Positions 1-5,577 of a stretch of 8,827 nucleotides of DNA are shown in pieces; positions within the stretch are counted from its first letter, which is position 1, and the number at the start of each line of letters is the position of its first letter. Origin of the DNA: Candidatus Vogelbacteria bacterium (GTDB lineage Bacteria > Patescibacteriota > Minisyncoccia > Phycocordibacterales > XYD1-FULL-46-19); assembly GCA_011049365.1 (NCBI GenBank), contig DSBD01000010.1:1-8827 (forward strand). Reading direction: 5' to 3'. The notes beneath the pieces were generated by a model that was not told the origin of the DNA, made no database searches, and saw only the letters and a list, made by a program, of their open reading frames with translations. The position numbers and the translations under genes were made by a program.

Positions 1-462
1 AGATAATAATTGGGGATAACTACCAACTGTTGAAAAAGAAATATTAATATCTTGTAAACCTTTAGCCACGACTTGATCTCTACCAGTCGTCTCTCGGGGC
101 AAACTAACTGAAATATTTTCTAAGAATAAGCCTGATTGCTCAGCCATTTTTATTAATTCCGGATAAAGAAGAATCATCTTTGGGTCAGCAGGAACCATTT
201 TATCAACAGTAGCTAAAGAAGCTGGAGAAATAGAGCGATAACGAGTTTCTAATGTGCCCATCTGTTCTCTTAATCGCCTAGCATTTTCTAAAGCTTCATC
301 AACGGCCTCAATTTCTTGTTGAAGTGAAAATATACCTCCAGATGTTACCCTCTCTGTTACTGGGTCTAATTCACTGGGGTCATTAAATATCGGGCCAATC
401 AGGAAAAAAGAAGTGACACCGGCGGCTAAAATCAAAAGTATGGGCAAAATTAAACGAAACAT
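1..462 (-). CDS. pilO: Type IV pilus inner-membrane protein PilO (partial, C-terminus beyond the window)
   Basis: PilO partners PilN in the inner-membrane platform that links the PilM ring to the rest of the type IV pilus machine. The 154 residues visible start with one hydrophobic membrane segment (about residues 3-23, FRLILPILLILAAG...), followed by a charged, coiled-coil-like stretch (about 40-75, QQEIEAVDEALENARRLREQ) and the start of the periplasmic ferredoxin-like domain. The last visible residues, GSYPQLLS, fit the G-x-Y-x-x-L pattern common in PilO-type domains. The ATG lies 2 bases after the pilN stop, so the two genes are probably translationally coupled; no Shine-Dalgarno is visible. 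The assignment rests on gene order (M-N-O), topology and the GSYPQLL motif, because PilO sequences diverge strongly. The gene runs off the left edge. Confidence 0.8.
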   Translation of the reverse strand, partial: MFRLILPILLILAAGVTSFFLIGPIFNDPSELDPVTERVTSGGIFSLQQEIEAVDEALENARRLREQMGTLETRYRSISPASLATVDKMVPADPKMILLYPELIKMAEQSGLFLENISVSLPRETTGRDQVVAKGLQDINISFSTVGSYPQLLS

Positions 463-464
463 AT

Positions 465-1082
465 TTAATTAAGATTTTTTATATATGATAAAAGTTGCGA
501 ATCAAGCTTTAAAGAGGCCGAAAATGTTATTTCTCCATCAACTGTTCGGCCTATGTCGGAAATAGTTAAACTTTTAACTTCATTTCTTTGAGATAAAACT
601 TGTTGATAAGCAGCGATATCTTCATAAGAAATCGTAGAAGCTTTCAAGTTTAAATTATCAGGAAATTCAAAAGATAAATTAGTTAATCTAACATTATGAA
701 TAGTGCTATCTTCTAAGAATTTAAACATTGGAACTAGGGTATTATGTTGGCCAAGGATTTGATTAGCTATTTTCAGAATATCATCCACTCTTTTATACTC
801 AATTGTCCTCTCCATATCCATGGCGCTTTTTTCTCTGTCTAATATAACCAGAAGACCACAACTCTTAGTCTCTATTTCATCTGGATGACAATCACGATTA
901 AGAATATCTAATAAATAATAACGATAACCAAAAGCTCCGCCAAAAATTGCTCCCACTACCAAAACAACAAAAATTGATGATAACAAAAGCAAATTAGCTC
1001 CTTTTCTTCTAGTGGTAAATTTAGACAAGCCATGGCTTGAACCTGATTTTGGTATAAAAGAAGTTGTAATTTCTGGCGACAT
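465..1082 (-). CDS. pilN: Type IV pilus assembly protein PilN-like
   Basis: A bitopic inner-membrane protein of 205 residues, close to usual PilN length. The N-terminal 28 residues are cytoplasmic and basic (FTTRRKGAN), followed by one transmembrane segment at about 30-52 and a C-terminal extracytoplasmic domain. In known systems the PilN N-terminus binds PilM and the outer part pairs with PilO; position between pilM and a PilO-like gene supports that role. The sequence is divergent: the usual short INLLP-type PilM-binding motif is not clear, and GANLLLL just before the membrane segment may be its remnant. Two cysteines just outside the membrane (C65, C75) could form a disulfide. The gene starts 27 bases after pilM, with no Shine-Dalgarno before the ATG (AATAATTATG). 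The assignment relies more on synteny and topology than on conserved residues. Confidence 0.8.
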   Translation of the reverse strand: MSPEITTSFIPKSGSSHGLSKFTTRRKGANLLLLSSIFVVLVVGAIFGGAFGYRYYLLDILNRDCHPDEIETKSCGLLVILDREKSAMDMERTIEYKRVDDILKIANQILGQHNTLVPMFKFLEDSTIHNVRLTNLSFEFPDNLNLKASTISYEDIAAYQQVLSQRNEVKSLTISDIGRTVDGEITFSASLKLDSQLLSYIKNLN

Positions 1083-1109
1083 AATTATTCAATTAAATAA
1101 TAACATTTT

Positions 1110-2234
1110 TTATTCTTCTTCCAAAGCTCTTAAGGCTACTCCAATAGAAACAGCGAAAGCTGGACCGGTTTGCTTTAGCATATCAGCCAAAAATTCGGGA
1201 GCCAGAGTTCTATCAAATGGTGTACCTAGAAAAACTGGAGCATAGATATTGTCTTTAGCTACTTCAAAAAGTCCTTTCAATAAAGCACCTCCTCCGATCA
1301 AGAAAACCTTCTCAACTGACCGAGTATTCTTCTCTTGATATTTTACCATAACTTTAGTCACTTCGGAAAAAATATATTCTATAATCGGATTGATGGTTCG
1401 ACGCATATCTCCACCCGAAGAGGTCTCTACCAACCCAACCTTTCTTTTTATCTCTTCGGCCTTAGGAAAAGACAAACCCAGTCCGCGCGATAGAGCAATT
1501 GTAATATCTTGCCCACCCTTGTTAATTGTGTGAGAAACTCTAACTGAACCATAATCAATTATGGTAACTTTAGTAGTGGTAGCTCCAAGGTCAACAATTA
1601 AAATCGCCCCCTTTTCATTGCGTAAAATAGAACGCATAACACTAAAAGTTTCTATCTCAAAAAAGGGATTATCTAAAGAAAGTGAACTTGATAACTTTTT
1701 ATATTGAGCAACGGTATCTTTGTGAACAACTGCCACTAAAACGTTCACCTTATCGGCCAATGCTCCTTTTTTACCTTTCTCAGCGTCTTCATATTCGTAA
1801 GAAGTTTTTGGCACTACCCACCAGTCAATAATAGTTTCCGATATTGGCACTGGAATATATTTTCTGGCCTCAATTGAAATCATACCACCCAATTCTTCTT
1901 CACTAACTCCTGGCAAACTTAAACTTATGAGCAAACTAGATTTTAAGGGAATTGATAAACCACCAAAATTAGAAGTCACCCCAGCTTCTCGAAACAAATC
2001 TTTCATCAAAACCGACAATTTTTCTGGTAAAATATTAACTGCTTGACCGACTGATAAATCTTGATAAGGGCCGACAGCCATTTCACCGTAGGTCTCTAAA
2101 ATTGCCTGCCCTCTATCATTACGCAATTGGACAACTTTGATTGAAGATGAACCTAAATCAACACCTAAAACACTTCGGTCTTTTTTACCAAAACCAAAAC
2201 TCTTAGAAAAAATTTTACCAAAAGAGCTAGACAT
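1110..2234 (-). CDS. pilM: Type IV pilus assembly ATPase-fold protein PilM
   Basis: PilM is the cytoplasmic actin-like (FtsA/MreB fold) protein that forms a ring at the pilus base and binds the PilN tail. At 374 residues it has family length. Nucleotide-site motifs are clear: phosphate-1 VLGVDLGSSSIKVVQL (22-37), phosphate-2 ILIVDLGATTTK (211-222) and the adenosine motif VFLIGGGALLKGL (310-322). The PilM-typical region SIEARKYIPVPISETIIDW is at about 120-138. A Ser/Lys-rich stretch of about 20 residues precedes the fold. It heads a pilM-pilN-pilO operon on the minus strand and is divergent from comF. A TATAAT box lies 25 bases before the ATG; no Shine-Dalgarno is seen. Confidence 0.95.
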   Translation of the reverse strand: MSSSFGKIFSKSFGFGKKDRSVLGVDLGSSSIKVVQLRNDRGQAILETYGEMAVGPYQDLSVGQAVNILPEKLSVLMKDLFREAGVTSNFGGLSIPLKSSLLISLSLPGVSEEELGGMISIEARKYIPVPISETIIDWWVVPKTSYEYEDAEKGKKGALADKVNVLVAVVHKDTVAQYKKLSSSLSLDNPFFEIETFSVMRSILRNEKGAILIVDLGATTTKVTIIDYGSVRVSHTINKGGQDITIALSRGLGLSFPKAEEIKRKVGLVETSSGGDMRRTINPIIEYIFSEVTKVMVKYQEKNTRSVEKVFLIGGGALLKGLFEVAKDNIYAPVFLGTPFDRTLAPEFLADMLKQTGPAFAVSIGVALRALEEE

Positions 2235-2258
2235 AAAAATATTTTTCTTAATGCGTCA

Positions 2259-2264
2259 ATTATA
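2259..2264 (-). promoter_or_regulatory. Probable -10 box of the pilMNO operon
   Basis: Read on the minus strand this is a perfect TATAAT, 24 bases upstream of the pilM start codon. No good -35 hexamer is found 16-18 bases upstream (AACTAT at 17), so this is a -10-only prediction. The 124-base gap between pilM and comF is the only place a promoter for either gene could sit. Confidence 0.5.
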
Positions 2265-2358
2265 ACACAAAAATATAAAAGATAGTTATATTCTTTAGAG
2301 ATTTATCCACTTTTTCATTTTGAAATTTTTAATCAATTATATAAATTGAAATAACCAA

Positions 2359-3033
2359 ATGATTCAAAAAATTTTAGAAAAATTAGCCTCTCTCTTAGAC
2401 ATCCTTTTCCCTTACCATTGTCCAGGTTGCGACAGAACAACTGATGCTCCCTGTTGTCAAAAATGCTTTAAAAAAATTTCTCCGCAACCTTTTTTTCATA
2501 AAGATAATCGCATTTCTCTTTTTGACTATAATCAGGAAATTATTAAGAAAATGATTTGGAAGATAAAGTGGGAAAATGGTTTTTATGAAGCATTAATGCT
2601 AATTAAGAAAGCCGAAAAAATAATTGCTGATTTGGGCGATTTATTGGATATAAAAAATAAAGAAAAAATAATACTCATTCCCTTGCCCCAATCAAAAAAA
2701 CGATTGAAAAAGAGAGGGTATAATCAGACCGAATTAATCGCCAAAGCCCTGTGTAAATTAAAACCTGATAATTATTTAATTAATCATAAGATTTTGTATA
2801 AAAAAGAAGATATCAGGCCTCAGACAGAACTAGAATTAAAAACAAAAAGAATTAAAAATATTATTGATGCTTTTTATCTCAAAAACGAAGAACAGACGAA
2901 AAAACAAATATCTGATAAAAATGTCATAATTATAGATGATGTTACTACTACCGGCGCTACCTTGTGCGAAGCGCTAAAAGAAATAAACAAAGCCAGACCC
3001 AAAATAGTTATTGGTCTAGCTTTAGCCGGATAG
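2359..3033 (+). CDS. comF: ComF family protein (competence-associated phosphoribosyltransferase-like)
   Basis: ComF proteins are needed for natural transformation, acting on the cytoplasmic side of DNA uptake; the exact chemistry is unsettled. The 224-residue protein has the family layout: an N-terminal zinc-ribbon with C21-x2-C24 and C33-x2-C36 (plus an extra C32), the family motif KKRGYNQTELIA (about residues 118-129), and a C-terminal type I phosphoribosyltransferase PRPP loop VIIIDDVTTTGATL (189-202). It is divergent from pilM, which fits joint control of pilus and DNA uptake. AT-rich TATAAA at 2340-2345 lies only 13 bases before the ATG, so a very short leader or leaderless message is possible; a TTGAAA at 2320-2325 is only 14 bases from it, too close for a standard pair. 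The stop is 6 bases from the convergent 3040-3705 gene. Confidence 0.93.
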   Translation: MIQKILEKLASLLDILFPYHCPGCDRTTDAPCCQKCFKKISPQPFFHKDNRISLFDYNQEIIKKMIWKIKWENGFYEALMLIKKAEKIIADLGDLLDIKNKEKIILIPLPQSKKRLKKRGYNQTELIAKALCKLKPDNYLINHKILYKKEDIRPQTELELKTKRIKNIIDAFYLKNEEQTKKQISDKNVIIIDDVTTTGATLCEALKEINKARPKIVIGLALAG

Positions 3034-3039
3034 AATATT

Positions 3040-3705
3040 TTAACAAGAACTTAGACAATCATCTCTTTCTGGCCCGGCTGGAATCATATTACAAAAATCA
3101 CATGAATTAAAATTACCCGTATCTATATCTGTCGACAAATCAGAAGAAGAATAATCACTAGAAGGCGAAGTGGAGAAATCTTCAAAACTACTTAATAAGC
3201 CTGATATATCCACAAAGCTTTTATCAGCCGGTAAATCAAATTTACTTGAATCTACCCTCCATGATTTACATTTAAAATCAAATTTTTCATCTACATCAAC
3301 TCCATAATCAACTTCTTCTGGATTTTGATAATCTTCTACTTTTATTTTCATACCATCCTTGTTTGTAAGATTGTCCCAAAAGTAATTCCAGCCATCACGA
3401 ATAATACTCGTAGTATTTATATTAACACCACCTCCTTTGGCTACCACCTCCGTATCAACTCTAATTCTCTCGTTTTTGTTATCAAAATAATAAACAGCTT
3501 CTATTAAGCTTTCTTCATTTTCCATTTGAGTACGACATTCCAAGGGCTTTTCTTTTTTCATCATATCAACTACTTTGGCTGAAAAATATGACTCACCAGC
3601 TAAATATGAACCCTGATCACTAATTATCTTTGGCAGAAAGTATACCCCTAAAGCTCCAATTACTAAAACAACAACCACACCTATATATATTTTATAATTA
3701 TTCAT
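3040..3705 (-). CDS. Membrane-anchored secreted protein of unknown function with C-terminal Cys motif
   Basis: I do not recognise a named family. The 221-residue protein has a short charged N-terminus, one transmembrane segment or uncleaved signal anchor (about 5-27) and an extracytoplasmic domain. This domain has alternating hydrophobic, beta-rich stretches with C57 near its start and C146 (KCKSW) near its end, followed by FDLPADKSFVDIS. That layout (Cys, a strand with an arginine-rich edge, W-Y-F-W aromatics at 106-110, GMKIK, then Cys-x-x-W and F-x-x-P) recalls LolA-like or DUF4412-like folds, which is only an inference. A Ser/Asp-rich linker (about 170-198) leads to a terminal C202-x2-C205-x11-C217-x3-C221 motif ending exactly at the stop, probably two disulfides. 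It has its own promoter (3741-3769) and no Shine-Dalgarno. Confidence 0.85.
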   Translation of the reverse strand: MNNYKIYIGVVVVLVIGALGVYFLPKIISDQGSYLAGESYFSAKVVDMMKKEKPLECRTQMENEESLIEAVYYFDNKNERIRVDTEVVAKGGGVNINTTSIIRDGWNYFWDNLTNKDGMKIKVEDYQNPEEVDYGVDVDEKFDFKCKSWRVDSSKFDLPADKSFVDISGLLSSFEDFSTSPSSDYSSSDLSTDIDTGNFNSCDFCNMIPAGPERDDCLSSC

Positions 3706-3740
3706 CTTAATTTTTAATCAAACTACTAAAAGCTACCTTA

Positions 3741-3769
3741 ATTATATTACTAATTTTGAAAATATTCAA
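3741..3769 (-). promoter_or_regulatory. Sigma-70-type promoter of the 3040-3705 gene
   Basis: On the minus strand TTGAAT (3769-3764), a 17-base spacer and a perfect TATAAT (3746-3741) lie 35 bases before the ATG at 3705. Spacing and both hexamers fit a housekeeping promoter. The -35 box is only 12 bases from the end of the orphan tRNA-Ser repeat at 3781-3834. Confidence 0.75.
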
Positions 3770-3780
3770 CACTTTGAATA

Positions 3781-3834
3781 CCCTTCCAAGTTTTCAGGGT
3801 GTAGAAATAGTCAGTGCGGAGGGAGAGGGATTCG
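3781..3834. repeat. Distal direct-repeat copy: tRNA-Ser 3' end plus its downstream flank
   Basis: This 54-base segment matches 3983-4036 with one difference (A3824 against G4026), 202 bases away. Bases 3817-3834 equal the last 18 nucleotides of the tRNA-Ser gene (acceptor strand, 3' T-stem and part of the T-loop); the remaining 36 bases are the sequence just downstream of that tRNA. Identity stops abruptly after TTCG inside the T-loop. It looks like an attachment-site or target duplication left by an insertion at the tRNA gene. Confidence 0.9.
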
Positions 3835-3982
3835 GTGTCAGCTCACATCAATATTTTAATTCACTTCGTTCTAAAAATATTGTGTGGCTCCTACCCGAGC
3901 TCGCCGATTAGAAATTTTTCAAATTTCTCCGGCTCCGCCTTTCGAATCCCTTCCCCGTCACTTGAGCTGTCAATTTCTAACA
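3835..3982. other. Palindrome-rich non-coding insert downstream of tRNA-Ser
   Basis: These 148 bases lie between the two repeat copies and hold no credible gene. They contain a hairpin with a 9-bp perfect stem (3849-3857 with 3874-3882), an 8-bp perfect hairpin AGAAATTT/AAATTTCT (3910-3928), and an inverted tRNA-3'-like stretch TTCGAATCCCTTCCCCG (3941-3957). A second inverted pair is TGTCAGCTCA (3836-3845) with TGAGCTGTCA (3963-3972). GC-rich patches stand out against the AT-rich surroundings. Seen from the minus strand, the first hairpin loop contains GAACGAAGTGAA, resembling GAGCGAAGCGAA in the insert at 4143-4270. Confidence 0.65.
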
Positions 3983-4010
3983 CCCTTCCAAGTTTTCAGG
4001 GTGTAGAAAT
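3973..4010 (-). other. Stem-loop just downstream of tRNA-Ser
   Basis: ATTTCTAACACCCT (3973-3986) pairs with AGGGTGTAGAAAT (3998-4010): 13 base pairs with one bulged A around an 11-base loop. It starts 8 bases after the tRNA 3' end in the transcript. It could stop or process the tRNA transcript, but no U-tract follows, so it is not a standard intrinsic terminator. Confidence 0.5.
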
Positions 4011-4036
4011 AGTCAGTGCGGAGGGGGAGGGATTCG
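3983..4036. repeat. Proximal direct-repeat copy overlapping the tRNA-Ser 3' end
   Basis: Partner of 3781-3834 (53 of 54 bases identical). Bases 4019-4036 belong to the intact tRNA-Ser gene, and 3983-4018 are its immediate downstream flank. Confidence 0.9.
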
Positions 4037-4107
4037 AACCCTCGAGGGGTTTTTAAGCCCCTGCCTCGTTAGCAGTGAGGTGCATTCGACCACTCTGCCA
4101 CCCCTCC
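4019..4107 (-). tRNA. tRNA-Ser, anticodon GCU
   Basis: A complete 89-nucleotide class II tRNA that decodes AGC/AGU. The acceptor stem GGAGGGG/CCCCTCC is perfect, with discriminator G73 as expected for Ser. The anticodon loop is CTGCTAA with anticodon GCT. A long variable arm (AGGGG/CCCCT stem) marks a serine tRNA, and the T-arm GAGGG-TTCGAAT-CCCTC is perfect. CCA is not encoded (CAC follows G73), so a CCA-adding enzyme is needed. Orphan fragments of this gene lie on both sides, at 3817-3834 (3' end) and 4271-4288 (5' end). Confidence 0.96.
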
Positions 4108-4142
4108 GTATATTTGTTATATAACTTTTATTTCAAAATACC
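4090..4142. repeat. Direct-repeat copy covering the tRNA-Ser 5' end and its promoter
   Basis: The 53-base segment pairs with 4271-4323 at an offset of 181 bases. The first 29 bases are identical, the next 24 carry 7 differences. It contains the first 18 nucleotides of tRNA-Ser (4107-4090) and 35 bases of upstream DNA including the -10 box. Confidence 0.85.
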
Positions 4143-4144
4143 AA
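4116..4144 (-). promoter_or_regulatory. Promoter of tRNA-Ser
   Basis: On the minus strand TTGGTA (4144-4139), 17 bases, then TATAAC (4121-4116). The tRNA 5' end is 9 bases past the -10 box, so transcription would begin nearly at the mature 5' end. A weaker, diverged copy of this region lies in the repeat at 4271-4323. Confidence 0.55.
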
Positions 4145-4270
4145 GTTTTTCTTTATTTCACTTAGGTCGTGGTCGAACAAGTTCGTCCACCTATCGTCTA
4201 TTTCGCTTCGCTCAATAAAGACGATTTCCCTTCGGGAACCGGATGAAATATGAAGCAGTTCATATTTCAT
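4143..4270. other. Palindrome-rich non-coding insert upstream of tRNA-Ser
   Basis: These 128 bases separate the intact tRNA-Ser promoter from an orphan copy of the tRNA 5' end. They are a chain of hairpins: GTGGTCGAAC/GTTCGTCCAC (4169-4190, one mismatch), ATCGTCT/AGACGAT (4193-4225), TTCCC/GGGAA (4226-4238) and the left part of the 14-bp hairpin at 4241-4272. GTGGTCGAA on the plus strand is an inverted copy of the tRNA-Ser D-loop region. A 45-codon frame (4133-4270, minus) crosses the insert but is built from the hairpin arms and is not called as a gene. Confidence 0.65.
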
Positions 4271-4272
4271 CC
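4241..4272. repeat. Perfect 14-bp inverted repeat with 4-base loop
   Basis: GGATGAAATATGAA (4241-4254) is the exact reverse complement of 4259-4272, around the loop GCAG. Its outer right arm ends in the first two bases (CC) of the orphan tRNA-Ser 5' fragment, so the hairpin sits exactly at the insert junction. Confidence 0.9.
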
Positions 4273-4323
4273 ACTCTGCCACCCCTCCGTATATTTGTTT
4301 TATGACTTAATCATCAAAATACC
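4271..4323. repeat. Orphan direct-repeat copy: tRNA-Ser 5' end plus upstream flank
   Basis: Partner of 4090-4142. Bases 4288-4271 read on the minus strand are the first 18 nucleotides of tRNA-Ser (acceptor, D-stem, start of the D-loop), after which the match ends and the hairpin insert begins. The flank keeps a degraded copy of the tRNA promoter region. The fragment points away from tyrS and cannot fold as a tRNA. Confidence 0.85.
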
Positions 4324-4381
4324 ACAAACATTAACAAAACTCAAACTCGCCTCTTTTAAAATAATTTGCTAATATAAGCAG

Positions 4382-5572
4382 ATGATAACTGATAAACAAA
4401 AGATAAAAGAAATATTAGATAGAGGCATAATTGCCGATATTTTACCTTCAAGGAAAGAATTTGAAAAAGAACTTTTAGCAGGAAAAAAATTAAAAATATA
4501 TTTAGGTGTTGACCCAACCGCTCCTGACCTCCACTTAGGTCACTCACAAAATTATCTTCTCTTGGAAGACTTTAGACGCTTAGGGCATAAGATAATAATA
4601 TTAATTGGAGATTTTACAGCTTGTATCGGTGACCCGAGCGACAGGAGTTCTGCTCGTCAACAATTATCAACTGAAGAGGTTAAAACTAATGCCAAATATT
4701 GGTTGAAATTAATTAAACCACTTCTTAATTTTGATGATAAAAAAAATCCACCGGAAGTTGTTTTTAATAGAAAATGGTTATCTAAATTAAATTTTGAACA
4801 AGTGATAGAACTAGCAGCTAATTTTACTGTTCAACAAATGATAGAAAGAGATATGTTTGCTAAGAGATTAAAAAATAATGAGCCTATCTATATGCATGAA
4901 TTCTTCTATCCCCTCATGCAAGGTTACGATAGTGTCCAATTAGAAGTTGATGCTGAATTATGTGGAACCGACCAAACTTTCAATGCCTTAGCCGGTCGAA
5001 CACTTTTGAAAAGATATAAGAATAAAGATAAGTTTGTTATAACCACTCATTTAGTCGCCAATCCTAAAACTGGCGAATTGATGAGTAAAAGCAAAGGCAC
5101 AGGTATTTTTCTTTCCTGGCCAGCTGAAAAAATGTACGGAGCCATAATGGCTACTCCGGATGAAATGACTGAAGTATTTCTAATCCGTTGCACTCGTCTT
5201 CCTTTAGATAAGATAAAGAAAATCTTAAAGAAAAATCCTTTGGAGGCTAAGATGATTACTGCCCAAGAAATAGTTTCTATTTATCATGGCCCCCAAAAAG
5301 CTGAAGAAGCTAAAAAATATTTCCGACAAACTTTTCAAGAAAAAAAATTGCCCACTGATCTACCTGAACTTTCTCTCAAAAAAAATAAATCTTTACCAGA
5401 AATACTAGTAGATAATAGTATAATATCTTCTAAGAACGATTGGCGCCGATTGATAAAAGAAGGAGCAATCAAACTAAATGGTGAAGAAAAAATTACTGCT
5501 GAAAATTTCCGTCCAAACGAAACTTGTGTCTTGAAAATTGGTAAAAAACGTTTTGTCCGTATAAAAATCTAA
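4382..5572 (+). CDS. tyrS: Tyrosyl-tRNA synthetase
   Basis: The enzyme charges tRNA-Tyr with tyrosine in the cytoplasm. The 396-residue class I synthetase has the HIGH-type signature HLGH (51-54) in GVDPTAPDLHLGHS, LIGDFTACIGDP (74-85), the tyrosine-site region PLMQGYDSVQLEVDAELCGTDQ (177-198, given in part: MQGYDSV and GTDQ) and a KMSKS-type loop LMSKS (233-237). A C-terminal S4 RNA-binding domain covers about 338-396 (SLPEILVDNSII ... VLKIGKKRFVRI). The form matches the TyrZ-like bacterial group with MSKS rather than the KFGKT form. Leu replaces the first Lys of KMSKS. The stop is 5 bases before recG, so the two genes are probably cotranscribed. Only AT-rich DNA (TAATATAAG) precedes the ATG, with no Shine-Dalgarno. 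Upstream lies the orphan tRNA-Ser repeat. Confidence 0.95.
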   Translation: MITDKQKIKEILDRGIIADILPSRKEFEKELLAGKKLKIYLGVDPTAPDLHLGHSQNYLLLEDFRRLGHKIIILIGDFTACIGDPSDRSSARQQLSTEEVKTNAKYWLKLIKPLLNFDDKKNPPEVVFNRKWLSKLNFEQVIELAANFTVQQMIERDMFAKRLKNNEPIYMHEFFYPLMQGYDSVQLEVDAELCGTDQTFNALAGRTLLKRYKNKDKFVITTHLVANPKTGELMSKSKGTGIFLSWPAEKMYGAIMATPDEMTEVFLIRCTRLPLDKIKKILKKNPLEAKMITAQEIVSIYHGPQKAEEAKKYFRQTFQEKKLPTDLPELSLKKNKSLPEILVDNSIISSKNDWRRLIKEGAIKLNGEEKITAENFRPNETCVLKIGKKRFVRIKI

Positions 5573-5577
5573 TAGCT

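Noticed and set aside
2320..2345. TTGAAA plus TATAAA as the comF promoter
   Set aside because: The 14-base spacer is too short for a standard pair; mentioned only in the comF entry as a possible short-leader signal.
3973..4010. Intrinsic terminator for tRNA-Ser
   Set aside because: The stem is good, but no U-run follows in the tRNA direction; it is listed only as a stem-loop.
3814..4056. An 80-codon plus-strand open frame ending in AEGEGFEPSRGF
   Set aside because: It reads antisense through the tRNA-Ser gene and the repeat. GEGFEPSR is the known false protein tail produced by translating the antisense of tRNA-Ser.
4133..4270. A 45-codon minus-strand frame starting directly after the orphan tRNA-Ser 5' fragment, whose GGAGG could mimic a Shine-Dalgarno
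   Set aside because: The frame is made of hairpin arms and ends in the tRNA promoter; GGAGG is too far from the ATG and other genes here use no SD. Structure explains the sequence better than coding.
3781..4323. CRISPR array, because of repeats with spacers of similar length
   Set aside because: Only two copies of each of two different repeats, both made of tRNA and flank sequence, with spacers over 120 bases and no cas genes.
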